Part shown: one piece after another, positions 28,041 to 37,910 of the stretch | Layout: the number at the start of each line of letters is the position of its first letter | How positions within the stretch are numbered: the stretch's first letter is position 1 | From: DALYLB01 sp964468345 | GTDB taxonomy: Bacteria > Acidobacteriota > Blastocatellia > RBC074 | Assembly (NCBI GenBank): GCA_964468345.1 | Contig: CAYXVZ010000006.1 | Coordinates: forward strand, 92,498 to 156,497 | DNA length: 64,000 nt | Direction: 5' to 3' | Made by a program: the position numbers and the translations under genes | Notes under the pieces: model-generated | What the model was told of the DNA's origin: nothing | Databases searched by the model: none | Seen by the model: only the letters and a program-made list of their open reading frames with translations

Positions 28041-28403
28041 ATGGCGAGAACAATTTTGGTGGTGGAAGACAGTCCCACCCAGATGCAAAAGGTGAAATCC
28101 ACCCTGCAGGAACGAGGTTACAACGTGATCACCGCCTCGGACGGCGAGGAAGGACTTGAAAAGGCCCGCACGGAACATCCGGGCCTTGTTCTTCTCGATG
28201 TCGTGCTTCCGGGCAAAAGCGGTTTCCAGGTGTGCCGCACGCTGAAAACCTCGACCGATACAAGCGATATTCCCGTCATCCTACTGACGAGCAAGGACCA
28301 GGCCAGCGATCGTTTCTGGGGCATGAAACAAGGCGCGGATATGTATCTGACGAAACCCTGCGCCGACGATGAATTGCTGGCGGCGGTCGCGCGGCATATC
28401 TGA
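28041..28403 (+). CDS. CheY-like response regulator (PilH/PixH type)
   Basis: Single receiver domain of 120 residues. Acidic pocket residue D10 in VVEDS, phosphoacceptor D53 in LLDVVLPG, T83 in LLTSK and K105 in LTKP are all present. AAGGAGAGAG gives a strong ribosome site. There is no output domain, so it should act by protein contact, for example on type IV pilus motors as PilG/PilH do, or as a phosphate sink. Its kinase is presumably the CheA hybrid at the end of the cluster. Confidence 0.95.
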   Translation: MARTILVVEDSPTQMQKVKSTLQERGYNVITASDGEEGLEKARTEHPGLVLLDVVLPGKSGFQVCRTLKTSTDTSDIPVILLTSKDQASDRFWGMKQGADMYLTKPCADDELLAAVARHI

Positions 28404-28449
28404 TCACCGTACGGCGAATGGATCGATCCATTGTTTCCAGGCAGCAATT

Positions 28450-29235
28450 ATGGCAACACAGAAAGTCAGGTCGAAAGCTCCGCCCGCAACCACTTCAGCT
28501 TCCGAGTCCGCCCGAAATCCGATCCCCGATAGTGCTCCGTCTCCGATCAACTACGACGATTTGCCGATGCCTGAAGGCATCGAGATGCTGTTCGACAGCG
28601 AACCGCCGACGGATTTTGCTCCGGATCATTCCCTCGACGAGGGCGCGTTCTTCGACCGGGAAATGGCCGAAAGCCGGACTGATCTTGAATCGGTCGGGGA
28701 GCCTAAACCGCCCAGCCCGCTGACCCTGGCTGCACGGACAGCGTTGCGCGTGGCGGAAGCATCGGCCTTGGAGCGCCCCGTCAGCCTCCAGGAGAAATAC
28801 CTACTGGTCATTCTCGCGGGAGAGCGTTATGCGATTCCATTGCTCCATGTGCTGCAGGTCGGCGAAATCACGCATTTCACATCCGTTCCGAATGTTCCTG
28901 AATGGGTTATCGGCGTCACCAATCTTCGAGGCGACATCGTCTCGATCATCGATATTCGCGCCATGCTGAACCTGGAAGCGGACGAATATGAACCGGCGGA
29001 AAATTTCATGCTGACGCAAACACTGGAAAGCGACATCACCGCCTGTTTGCTGGTTGAACGAATGCTCGGCATCGTCAACATCGAACCCGATGAAATTCAG
29101 AATGCGAATACCGTCATCAGCGACCGACTGGCTCCTTTCGTTTCCGGCCTATATGCGCATGAAGACGGGATCCTAAGTGTGCTCAATATCGAAAGCCTGC
29201 TGCGATCGCTCGATATTTCGCTTTACCGTTCGTAA
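28450..29235 (+). CDS. CheW-like coupling protein with acidic N-terminal extension (PilI/PixI type)
   Basis: The C-terminal 145 residues form a CheW domain (YLLVILAGERYAIPLLHV, WVIGVTNLRGDIVSIIDI), which links receptors to CheA. The first 110 residues are an extra acidic, Pro/Ser-rich, probably disordered segment. The ATG at 28450 opens the unique reading of the N-terminus; in-frame codons upstream overlap the CheY gene and look non-coding. It lies 46 bases after cheY. Confidence 0.92.
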   Translation: MATQKVRSKAPPATTSASESARNPIPDSAPSPINYDDLPMPEGIEMLFDSEPPTDFAPDHSLDEGAFFDREMAESRTDLESVGEPKPPSPLTLAARTALRVAEASALERPVSLQEKYLLVILAGERYAIPLLHVLQVGEITHFTSVPNVPEWVIGVTNLRGDIVSIIDIRAMLNLEADEYEPAENFMLTQTLESDITACLLVERMLGIVNIEPDEIQNANTVISDRLAPFVSGLYAHEDGILSVLNIESLLRSLDISLYRS

Positions 29236-29379
29236 TTCGATCCCAGCCTTTCTGCCGAATTTCCGAGCCAATTTCATGAATTAGTCAATCATACAATCGG
29301 CACATTGCCATCCCCCTCCTAAAGTTTTCAGACTAGTGCTTCCGCGAAGCATTCCGACTCCCGCACGGAGCCAGATCCT

Positions 29380-31692
29380 ATGAGCCAAATTACTGACCAA
29401 AGCGGAACAACGCCGGTCCGCAAGAGTCTGCCCGGCACACTCAGATCCAGTTTCACCGCCAGGTTGACGGGCGTTCTGGTGGCATTTTCCCTGCTGCCGC
29501 TGCTCTTGAATGCAGTGCTGATCAGTCCGCTCGTCCGGAGCGATGAGATCGAAGCGCGCGGAACGGAAATTCAGGATGGCGCGGAGCGCGCCGCGAGCAC
29601 CGTGGCGCGCGCGCTGGCCGCGGACATTCAATTGCTGCAGGGGCTCACAACCGGGAACGATGCCAGAGCCGGCAACGGCGGCAGCGGCGGCCGTCGTTCG
29701 CGATCCGAGCGCAAGGGCCGGGGAAACAGGCGCTCGCGCGACCGCAGCGCCAAAGAGGCGACGGAAGAACAGGAATCTCAACCCGCGGATTCTTCCTCGG
29801 ATGAAAATGTGCCGCGAAGCCAGCTCGCCCCCAGGTTGAAGGATTTTCAATCCCGGTTTCCGCATCACGTCGCGCTGCAGATTGCCGATTCCCAGGGAGC
29901 GATCATCTCGGCCCACGGCGCAACCTCGACGGTCAACGCGGCCAACGAATCCTGGTGGAAACAGGCTTCCGCGGGCAATGTCTATCTGGGAACGCCAGAG
30001 ATCGACAAGACCGCGGGCATCTACGGTATGACGCTGGCCGTTCCCATCAAAACGGGCAATGAAACCAGGGCCGTGCTGCGATCGATCATTGATTTGAAGC
30101 CGATCCGGCAGGCGTTGGAGGAATTGAAACGCAGCCGGACGGGCGCCATCGTTATTGCCGACAGCGAGGGAAATATCCTTCTGGATGCGGCGAAGCCTTC
30201 CGACCCGGCGCAGAAACTTCCGAGTTCCCTGTTGCAAAGCGGCGTCGTCCGAAACGCAAAACCCGGCTGGCTGCGGACGACGTATTTCAACGATGCGGAT
30301 TCGGTCATCGGCTTTTCCAAACCCCGGGCCGAAGCGGGCATCAACGCCATCGAGAATCTATCCTGGACCGCAATCATGGCCGTTCCTGAAGAAGAAGCCT
30401 TCGGCGCGTCGGCTTCTTCGCTCAACTATCAATTGCTGCTCGGTCTGATTCTCCTGCCGCTTGCGGTTGGGGCGGGTTGGCTGCTCTCGCGTCCGGTTCT
30501 GTCGCAGGTCAGAGAAGTCAATGAAACCGTCGAAAAAATCCGGCAGGGCGACGACAAAGCGCGCGTGATCACTCAAAGCCGGGACGAATTCGGAGCGATG
30601 AGCAACGGCATCAACGCAATGCTCGATGAAATCACGAAACTGGCCCAGTCGCGCGAAGAACGGGAGCAGATGAACCAGTCGATCCATCGATTGGTGGAAG
30701 AAACGACGAATCTCGCGCAGGGCGACCTGACGGTCAGGGCCGAAGTCCGCGGGGATATGACGGGCGCGATCGCGGATGCGTTCAATCATATGACCGGCGA
30801 ACTGCGCCAGATCATCAGCAAGGTGCAGGAAGTCACGCAACAGGTGGGATCTTCCGCCGACCAGACGCAGGCCGTCACCGAACGGCTGGCGGAAGACGGC
30901 GAAGCACAGGCAAAACAGATCCTCAACGCGCGCGAAGCCATCGAGGAAATGGCGGCCGCCATTCGCAAGATCTCCGAAGCCGCCGCGCAGTCCAAACAGG
31001 TCGCCGATCGATCGCTGCACACGGCGCAACAGGGCGCGGTATCCGTGCAGGCCACGATCAACGGCATGGGGTCGCTGCGCGAACAGGTGCAGGAAACTTC
31101 CAAGCGGATCAAACGCCTCGGGGAAAACTCCCAGGAAATCGGAGAGATCGTTCAATTGATCGGCGACATCACCTATCGCACCAGCGTCCTGGCATTGAAT
31201 GCCTCGATCCAGGCGGCGCGCGCGGGCGAAGCCGGGCGCGGCTTCGCCGTGGTCGCGGAGGAAGTCGAACGCCTCGCCAAACGCTCCACCGATGCCGCGC
31301 GGCGCATCGTCGATCTGGTCAAAACCATTCAGGCGGGCGCGAACGAGGCCATCGCCGCGATGGAAGAAAGCACGCGCGAAGTCGTGGAAGGATCGCGGCT
31401 GGCCGATCAGGCCGGCAAAGCCCTGGCTGAAATCGAGGACGTCTCGCTGCGCCAGTCCGAATTGATCGATTCGATCAGCACCGCCTCCGAACAACAGGTC
31501 AATCGGTCGCAACTGGTGTCCCGTTCGATGGTGGAGATTTCCGAATCCACACAACAAACCGCCGCCAGCATCAAGCAATCGGCCGCTTCCGTAAATCAAC
31601 TGGCGGCGCTGGCCTATGAACTGCGGTCCTCAGTGGCCTCTTTCAAGCTGTCCGCTCCACACCGGAACGGCAAAGCAGCCGGCAAGGGATAG
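29380..31692 (+). CDS. Methyl-accepting chemotaxis-type receptor 1 (PilJ-like) with basic low-complexity insert
   Basis: Helix 1 (GVLVAFSLLPLLLNAVLIS, 31-49) and helix 2 (near residues 350-370, LLLGLILLPLAVGAGWLLS) enclose an extracytoplasmic sensor domain of Cache-like type. HAMP follows, then a long cytoplasmic helix bundle with the conserved tip ALNASIQAARAGEAGRGFAV around residue 600. Residues 97-146 are an Arg/Ser/Gly-rich then acidic stretch inside the sensor domain, atypical for a folded ligand domain. No C-terminal CheR-binding pentapeptide is seen, in keeping with the absence of CheR/CheB genes. Confidence 0.94.
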   Translation: MSQITDQSGTTPVRKSLPGTLRSSFTARLTGVLVAFSLLPLLLNAVLISPLVRSDEIEARGTEIQDGAERAASTVARALAADIQLLQGLTTGNDARAGNGGSGGRRSRSERKGRGNRRSRDRSAKEATEEQESQPADSSSDENVPRSQLAPRLKDFQSRFPHHVALQIADSQGAIISAHGATSTVNAANESWWKQASAGNVYLGTPEIDKTAGIYGMTLAVPIKTGNETRAVLRSIIDLKPIRQALEELKRSRTGAIVIADSEGNILLDAAKPSDPAQKLPSSLLQSGVVRNAKPGWLRTTYFNDADSVIGFSKPRAEAGINAIENLSWTAIMAVPEEEAFGASASSLNYQLLLGLILLPLAVGAGWLLSRPVLSQVREVNETVEKIRQGDDKARVITQSRDEFGAMSNGINAMLDEITKLAQSREEREQMNQSIHRLVEETTNLAQGDLTVRAEVRGDMTGAIADAFNHMTGELRQIISKVQEVTQQVGSSADQTQAVTERLAEDGEAQAKQILNAREAIEEMAAAIRKISEAAAQSKQVADRSLHTAQQGAVSVQATINGMGSLREQVQETSKRIKRLGENSQEIGEIVQLIGDITYRTSVLALNASIQAARAGEAGRGFAVVAEEVERLAKRSTDAARRIVDLVKTIQAGANEAIAAMEESTREVVEGSRLADQAGKALAEIEDVSLRQSELIDSISTASEQQVNRSQLVSRSMVEISESTQQTAASIKQSAASVNQLAALAYELRSSVASFKLSAPHRNGKAAGKG

Positions 31693-31704
31693 AAAGGAAT
31701 CGTT

Positions 31705-33951
31705 ATGTTGCGAAACCTCGGCGTAGTACGGCGATTGCGAATCTGGCAGAAGCTGGTGCTGATCACGGTCATGATGGGACTGCCCATCCCGTTCATCACC
31801 TATCTGCTGGTCGCGGAGAAAAACAAGAATATCGACGTCTCGCAGCGCGAGATTTACGGCGTGCAGTACCTGATCCCGCTCAAGAATCTCAGCCGCGAAC
31901 TCGCCCGTTATCGTTCCCTGAGCTTCGCGGTTCTACGCGGGACGGCGACGTACAAAACGCAGGTGGAGGAATCCGCCAAACTGATCGACCAGCACTTCGG
32001 CACGCTTGAAGAAATCGATCAACGAAAAATCGAGGCTGAACGCAAGACCTATGGCAGCCTGCTGCAAACGACGGGGCGGGTGCGCGTCGCCAGGAAAAAA
32101 TGGGCGGCCATCAAATCGCGGGCGCTGACGGCGCGGGCCGAGGAACAGGCCGCGGATCTCTCGCAGCTCAACGGCGACATGATGGAACTGATGCGGCAGG
32201 TCGGCGATCAGTCCACGCTGATTCTGGATCCGGATCTGGATTCCTATTACCTGATGGAAGCGGTCGTCATCGGCCTTCCGGAAGTCGCCGACAAACTGGA
32301 AGAAATGCGCGGCCTCGGCCTGGGCATCGCGACCTCATCGTCCATCACCCAGCGCGAAATTGCGCGCATCAGCGAATTGCAGGGCGCCATCAGTTCCACC
32401 ATGAACGGAACCATTCGCGGCCTTAATGAAGCCTATCGCTTCAATCCCAACCTGCTCGAAAAACATGGCGACCAGATTCGCGCCATTGAACGGGAAATCA
32501 CGAATTTTTCCCGCCTGATTCAGGACCGTCTGGTGGAAGCGAAATCCATCGATATTCCTCCCGCGGAGGTTTTCACCTTCGGCGCAACGCCGATCGATCA
32601 ACTCGAACAATTTGAAAACTTGTCGATGGAAGACCTGGAAGCGGTCCTCAAAAAGCGCATCGCCACCATTGCGAGCCAACGCAACACGGCGCTCTGGGCC
32701 ATCCTCGGCGGGCTTCTGGGCACGGTCCTGATCGTCTATCGGGTCGTTCGCGGAATCACCATGCAGCTCGGAGAGATCGGCGCGCTGATCAAGAACATCG
32801 ACAAAGGCGAAATCGAAGCCCGCGCAAACGTCCTGTCCAACGATGAACTCGGCGAGACGGCGTTCGCATTCAACAACATGCTGGACGGCACGCGCGGCCT
32901 TCTGCAATCGCGGGATCAGCACGACCGGATTCAAAATTCGATCATGAAGCTGCTGGACGAAGTCAGCGGCGTCGCCGACGGCGATCTGACGAGCGAAGCC
33001 GAGGTATCGGATGACATCACCGGCGCAATGGCGGATGCATTCAACTATATGATCGCGGAACTGCGCCAGATCATCAGCCGGGTGCAGGACGTGACGGAAA
33101 AGGTCAATTCAAGCGCAACCCGCACCCAAAGCGAAACCGAGGAAATCGCCCGCGGCAGCCAGGAACAGGTGCAGCGGATTTCCCGCACCTCCGCCGCCCT
33201 CGATCGCATGACGACGCAGATGCATCAGGTATCCGAGGACGCGGTCCTTTGCACAACGGTCGCGGACCAGGCGCTGGGCGCGGCCCGGCGCGGCGCCGAC
33301 GCCGTGCAAAACACCGTCAAGGGCATGGCGCGCATTCAGGAACAGGTGCATGAAACCTCGAATCATATGCAACAGCTCGAAGAACGATCGCAAGAGATTG
33401 AAGAGATCGTGCAATTGATCGATGAAATCGCCGACCGCACGGGCGTGCTGGCTCTCAATGCTTCCATTCAGGCTTCGACCGCGGGCGAAGCGGGCGCGGG
33501 CTTTGCCGTCGTCGCGGCGGAAGTCGAACAGCTTGCCGGCCGTTCGACCGAGGCCACGCGAAAAATCAGCAATCTGGTCAAGGCCATTCAGGGCGGCACG
33601 GGTGAGGCGATCTCGGCAATGAAAGAGACGACTCGCGAAGTGATGGAAGGCGCGCGGCTCGCGCGCGTCGCGGGACAGTCGCTGGATGAAATCGAACAGG
33701 TTTCGTGCCGCCTGGCCGAACTGGTGAAGTCGATTTCAGCGGCCTCCAGAGAACAGGCATCCGGTTCCGAAACGCTGTCGAAATCCATGGCCGATATCGC
33801 CGAAATCACGCAACAGACCGCATCGAACGTCATGCAATCCGCCGCATCGGTTCGCACGCTGGCGGAGCTTGCGGATCAGCTCAACCGGTCGATCACCTCC
33901 TTCAAGCTCCCCGGCCACAACGGCAACGGGCATCACCGAAAAGGAATTTGA
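31705..33951 (+). CDS. Methyl-accepting chemotaxis-type receptor 2 (PilJ-like)
   Basis: Helix 1 (LVLITVMMGLPIPFITYLLV, about 17-36), an all-helical extracytoplasmic domain of about 300 residues, helix 2 near 330-350, HAMP and the signalling bundle with ALNASIQASTAGEAGAGFAV around residue 590. The sensor half differs fully from that of receptor 1, while HAMP-to-tip regions of the two are alike (MADAFNYMIAELRQIISRVQ against IADAFNHMTGELRQIISKVQ), which points to duplication of the signalling half with sensor replacement. The gene follows receptor 1 by 12 bases and precedes cheA by 1 base. Confidence 0.94.
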   Translation: MLRNLGVVRRLRIWQKLVLITVMMGLPIPFITYLLVAEKNKNIDVSQREIYGVQYLIPLKNLSRELARYRSLSFAVLRGTATYKTQVEESAKLIDQHFGTLEEIDQRKIEAERKTYGSLLQTTGRVRVARKKWAAIKSRALTARAEEQAADLSQLNGDMMELMRQVGDQSTLILDPDLDSYYLMEAVVIGLPEVADKLEEMRGLGLGIATSSSITQREIARISELQGAISSTMNGTIRGLNEAYRFNPNLLEKHGDQIRAIEREITNFSRLIQDRLVEAKSIDIPPAEVFTFGATPIDQLEQFENLSMEDLEAVLKKRIATIASQRNTALWAILGGLLGTVLIVYRVVRGITMQLGEIGALIKNIDKGEIEARANVLSNDELGETAFAFNNMLDGTRGLLQSRDQHDRIQNSIMKLLDEVSGVADGDLTSEAEVSDDITGAMADAFNYMIAELRQIISRVQDVTEKVNSSATRTQSETEEIARGSQEQVQRISRTSAALDRMTTQMHQVSEDAVLCTTVADQALGAARRGADAVQNTVKGMARIQEQVHETSNHMQQLEERSQEIEEIVQLIDEIADRTGVLALNASIQASTAGEAGAGFAVVAAEVEQLAGRSTEATRKISNLVKAIQGGTGEAISAMKETTREVMEGARLARVAGQSLDEIEQVSCRLAELVKSISAASREQASGSETLSKSMADIAEITQQTASNVMQSAASVRTLAELADQLNRSITSFKLPGHNGNGHHRKGI

Positions 33952-33952
33952 G

Positions 33953-36433
33953 ATGAGTCAATTGACGGATCCCGCATCCATCGATGCATCGAACTCCCCT
34001 GCCGAACGATCTATTCCGGCGGATCTTCTCGAAACCTTCCTGCTCGAAGCCGAAGAAAGATTGCGTTCCGTCGGCCTTTCTCTGCCGTCCCTGGCGGAAA
34101 ATCCGAAGGACCGGGAACTGCTGCAGGAAATTCGCCGGAACATCCATTCCCTCAAAGGCGCGGCGGCGATTGTGGGATTTTCGGAACTCTCGCGCCTTGC
34201 GCATCGAATGGAGGACCTTCTCGACCTGCTTTATGAAGACGAAATCGAGCTGACGCAGGAGCGGCTGGGCCTTTTGTTCGATTCGACGGATGCGCTCGAG
34301 GATTTGGCGGCGGGAAAAATCGGCGCCTCGCAGTTGCAGTCCCTGTATGCCGCCTATGAGGAATTGCCCGCGACTGAACAGAACGGATCGCCCGTTGAGC
34401 CGGCCGCGATGTCGAAATCACTCGTTCCCGCGGCCGCGCCGCCGGCAGAGGAAAGCGCCGCGCTCGTAAATGACGAAGCGCAATCCGCGCTGCTCGCCAT
34501 TCTGCAACAACAAGGGCAGTATGTGCGCATCCCGATCGGCCTGCTCGATGAGATCGTGAAATCCGTCTCGGAGCTGATCATCACCCGCGCCTCCTTCGAA
34601 CAGCAACTTGCGCAGCTTACCCATCACCTGGAAGAACTGCGCGGCAGTTCGGCGCGCCTGGGCCGCGTCGCGACCCGTATGGAAGTCACGTATGAAGCCA
34701 GCACGCTCGGCGGAAACCTGCTGTTGCGAAACACGGGAAATCCCGCGGCGGCGGGCGCGGCGTCAAATCCCGCCGCGAACCTGGTCACGGGCAGCACCTA
34801 TGGATTCGACGACCTGGAGTTCGACCGCTATACCGAGTTTCACCTTCTGCTGCGCGGATTGACGGAAGCCTCGGGCGACGTGCACACGCTGGATCGCGAA
34901 CTGACGAACGTTCGCGACGATTTCGAGAACTGCTTCAACCGGCAGGGACGCCTCTGCAGCGAGATTCAGGACAAGCTGATGCGCCTGCGCATGGTTCCCC
35001 TGTCCGCGCTGACCACGCGATTGCAGCGGACCGTTCGGAATGTCGCCGCGCAGCGTGGCAAACTGGTCAACCTCGTGCTCGATGGCGAAGACACGCAGCT
35101 CGATAAAACGGTCATCGATGCGCTGGCGGATCCGCTGCTGCACATCCTGCGCAATGCCGTCGATCACGGCATCGAATTGCCCATCGTGCGGCAGGCGCAG
35201 GGAAAACCGCAGGAAGGCCGCATACAGCTCAAAGCCGCGTATGAAGGGACGCAGATCATCCTTCGCATCACGGATGACGGCGCGGGCCTCGATCCCGAGC
35301 GCCTGCGAAAGGTGGCGATCGAAAATGAATTTCTTTCATCGGCCGATGCGCCGCAGGTTTCCGAGCAGGATCTGCTCTCGCTGATTTTCCTGCCCGGCTT
35401 CAGCACGGCGCCTGAAATCAGCGAAATTTCCGGCCGCGGCGTCGGCCTGGATATCGCGCAGGTCGCCATTCATCGAATGAAAGGCGCGATCAGCGTCGAA
35501 TCGAAACCCGGCCTCGGCACGAGCTTCGTTATCCGTCTGCCGATGACGATGGCCGTGATGCAGGCCATGATGGTCCAGGCCGGAAATGAAACCTTCGCGA
35601 TTCCACTGACCAATCTCAAACAGATCGTCAAAATCGGCGAACGGGATATCGAGCGCGTCGGCCAGGAACAGGTAATTCGCGTTCGCGGCGTCGTCCATCC
35701 GCTGCTGCCCCTGACGAAACTCCTGAATATCAAACCGCCCGCCAACCCGATTACGACGGAAGAGCGCGCGGCGCCCGCGCTGACGCCGGCCCTCCTGATG
35801 GATATCGACGGCCGCATGGTCGCGATCACCGTCGACGCCACGCTCGGCGGCCGCGAAATCGTGGTCAAAAATCTCGGCAATCATTTGCGCGAGGTCCGCG
35901 GCATCAGCGGCGCCACCCTGCTCGGCAACGGTCAGGTGGCGCTGATTCTCAACATTCCTGAACTCGTTCGCGATATTCTCAATCCGCGCCGTCACTCCAC
36001 CACGCTGCAATCCAAAAAACCGCGCGTCATTTCAACTCGAAAAGCGCTTTCGATCATGGTCGTGGACGATTCGCTCAGCGTCCGCCGCGTTCTATCCGGA
36101 CTGCTCTCCAGCGAAGGATGGACGCCCGTGCAGGCCAAAGACGGCCTCGACGCTCTCGAAATGATCCCGCGCCTTCCCGCGCCGCCGGATCTCGTTCTGC
36201 TCGATATCGAAATGCCGCGCATGGACGGCTTCGAATTCATCAACATCATGCGAAAACAAAAAGGCTACGAGAAAATGCCGATCGTCGTCCTTACCTCCCG
36301 CGCCGGCCAGAAGCATCGCGACAAGGCCTTCGAAGTCGGCGCCACCGATTACCTCATCAAACCCTATCAAGACGATGTGCTGCTCGGTCTCATTCGCAAA
36401 CTGACGCACCTGCCCGCGCGGCGCCAATCCTAA
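33953..36433 (+). CDS. Hybrid histidine kinase CheA-CheY (PilL/ChpA/PixL type)
   Basis: 826 residues with domains in order: Hpt with H65 in NIHSLKG; a linker and P3-like dimerisation region; histidine-kinase ATPase with HILRNAVDHG (N box), DDGAGLD (G1) and GRGVGLD (G2); a CheW-like P5 domain; and a C-terminal receiver starting near 699 with acidic DD, phosphoacceptor D751 in LLDIEMPR and K in LIKPY. Only one Hpt is present, unlike the multi-Hpt ChpA of Pseudomonas. AAGGAA precedes the ATG at 33953. It closes the cluster of five signalling genes, all on one strand. Confidence 0.95.
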   Translation: MSQLTDPASIDASNSPAERSIPADLLETFLLEAEERLRSVGLSLPSLAENPKDRELLQEIRRNIHSLKGAAAIVGFSELSRLAHRMEDLLDLLYEDEIELTQERLGLLFDSTDALEDLAAGKIGASQLQSLYAAYEELPATEQNGSPVEPAAMSKSLVPAAAPPAEESAALVNDEAQSALLAILQQQGQYVRIPIGLLDEIVKSVSELIITRASFEQQLAQLTHHLEELRGSSARLGRVATRMEVTYEASTLGGNLLLRNTGNPAAAGAASNPAANLVTGSTYGFDDLEFDRYTEFHLLLRGLTEASGDVHTLDRELTNVRDDFENCFNRQGRLCSEIQDKLMRLRMVPLSALTTRLQRTVRNVAAQRGKLVNLVLDGEDTQLDKTVIDALADPLLHILRNAVDHGIELPIVRQAQGKPQEGRIQLKAAYEGTQIILRITDDGAGLDPERLRKVAIENEFLSSADAPQVSEQDLLSLIFLPGFSTAPEISEISGRGVGLDIAQVAIHRMKGAISVESKPGLGTSFVIRLPMTMAVMQAMMVQAGNETFAIPLTNLKQIVKIGERDIERVGQEQVIRVRGVVHPLLPLTKLLNIKPPANPITTEERAAPALTPALLMDIDGRMVAITVDATLGGREIVVKNLGNHLREVRGISGATLLGNGQVALILNIPELVRDILNPRRHSTTLQSKKPRVISTRKALSIMVVDDSLSVRRVLSGLLSSEGWTPVQAKDGLDALEMIPRLPAPPDLVLLDIEMPRMDGFEFINIMRKQKGYEKMPIVVLTSRAGQKHRDKAFEVGATDYLIKPYQDDVLLGLIRKLTHLPARRQS

Positions 36434-36733
36434 CGCGCCGCATGGAAACGTGATCCGAATATCACGGCCCCTTCCCCAATAAACCATCCCATACTCGAAA
36501 CAATGTATTGCGCATACAAGACATCAGTGGTATGATGCCCGTCATTTTTGCGGCAGTCACCAAATACAATGCACCAAAAGATGAAGGCCTGACCGGAGAG
36601 CCTCATGCATGGGAAACTTTCGGATTGTTTCAAACCTCGGGGCAAAGGATTCCCTGAAACCCGGATGATGACCGCGGCGTATTCCATCAATCCATAAAGA
36701 CAATTCGCAGATCGCAAGAACAGGCAGTTACTT
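36434..36733. other. Gene-free gap with a possible promoter for the export operon
   Basis: No gene is visible. A TATGAT -10 at 36531-36536 lies 17 bases after a weak TTGCGC (36508-36513) and could drive the permease-adaptor-ATPase operon. The 200-base leader that would result has several short GGGAAA/CCCTGAAACC segments able to pair, but I could not match a known riboswitch. Confidence 0.4.
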
Positions 36734-37900
36734 ATGCTTCAACACCTTCCACTGATTTTGAAGAACAGCCTGCGCAATCGCCGCCGGAGTGTGCTGACGA
36801 TCGTCAGCATTGCGGCTTCGCTGTGCCTGCTGGGATTGCTGCTGACGATCTATCATTCCTTTTATTACACCGAGGCGACGCCCGATCAGGCCCTGCGGCT
36901 GATTACGCGGAACCGGGTTTCACTGGCCAATACCCTGCCCTTGTCCTATCAGGCGCAGATTCGGCAGGTGCCCGGCGTAAAGGAAGTGATGATCTTTCAA
37001 TGGTTCGGCGGGACGTATAAAGACGCCCGCGATCCGGCCAATTTTTTCGCGCGTTTTGCCGTCGAACCGAAAAAATTCGAAACCGTGAATCCGGAGTATA
37101 AGCTCATCGAGGGCGACATGCAGTCGTTCATCAACGAGCAGCAGGCGTGCATCGTCGGCCGCAAGACGGCGACCCGGCATAACCTGAAGCTCGGCGATCG
37201 CATTATTGTCGACGGCGATATTTATCCGGTGAAAATCGAATTGATCTTGCGAGGCATCTACGATAGCAAGCTGGACAGCGAATCGCTGTTTTTCAATTAC
37301 AAGTATCTGAGCGAGAGCCTGAATTCGGTCCCGGGCCGCAAGGACGAAATCAGCACATTCACCATTCGCATGGAGCGGCCCGAGGATGCCAATTCGATCT
37401 CGAAAGCCGTGGATGACATGTTCCGGAATTCGCCTTCCCAAACGAAGACCGAAACCGAAACGGCCTTCGGTCTGAGCTTCCTGTCCTTTCTCGGCGATGT
37501 GAAACTGATCATGCTTGCAATCTGTTCAGCCGTGACCTTCACGATCCTGCTCGTCACGGGGAACACCATGGCCATGGCCGTGCGCGAACGCGTGCGGGAA
37601 GTGGGAGTGCTCAAGACGCTGGGGTATACGAACGGAATCGTCATCGTGATGCTGGTGGGAGAAGCCGTCTTCATTGCATTGATCGGCGGCGCGATCGGCT
37701 TGCTGCTGGCGGAAGGTCTCTGCACGCTGCTGCGCGAAGCGCCTTCCACATTTGCGAATTTCAGCGCATTGACGGTGCCTCCGCCGGTCATCGGCATCTG
37801 CCTGGGAATTGCGGCGCTGATCGGCATCATCAGTTCGCTGATCCCCGCGATCGGCGCATCCCGCCGATCGATCGTCGATGCCCTCAAATTCACGGACTGA
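36734..37900 (+). CDS. MacB/FtsX-type ABC transporter permease 1
   Basis: 388 residues with the four-helix MacB topology: an N-terminal helix (SVLTIVSIAASLCLLGLLLT), a periplasmic domain of about 220 residues and three C-terminal helices ending in AIGASRRSIVDALKF. The FtsX signature is visible (AVRERVREVGVLKTLGYT). It is the first gene of a set with a second permease, a membrane fusion protein and an ATPase, so this is a tripartite, energy-coupled envelope export system of the MacAB/LolCDE group. The cargo is not evident. Confidence 0.92.
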   Translation: MLQHLPLILKNSLRNRRRSVLTIVSIAASLCLLGLLLTIYHSFYYTEATPDQALRLITRNRVSLANTLPLSYQAQIRQVPGVKEVMIFQWFGGTYKDARDPANFFARFAVEPKKFETVNPEYKLIEGDMQSFINEQQACIVGRKTATRHNLKLGDRIIVDGDIYPVKIELILRGIYDSKLDSESLFFNYKYLSESLNSVPGRKDEISTFTIRMERPEDANSISKAVDDMFRNSPSQTKTETETAFGLSFLSFLGDVKLIMLAICSAVTFTILLVTGNTMAMAVRERVREVGVLKTLGYTNGIVIVMLVGEAVFIALIGGAIGLLLAEGLCTLLREAPSTFANFSALTVPPPVIGICLGIAALIGIISSLIPAIGASRRSIVDALKFTD

Positions 37901-37910
37901 GTTGAAATCT

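Noticed and set aside
36595..36690. Cyclic-di-GMP or other known riboswitch before the export operon
   Set aside because: A GGGGCAAAGG segment is suggestive, but the second conserved block and the required stems are missing.
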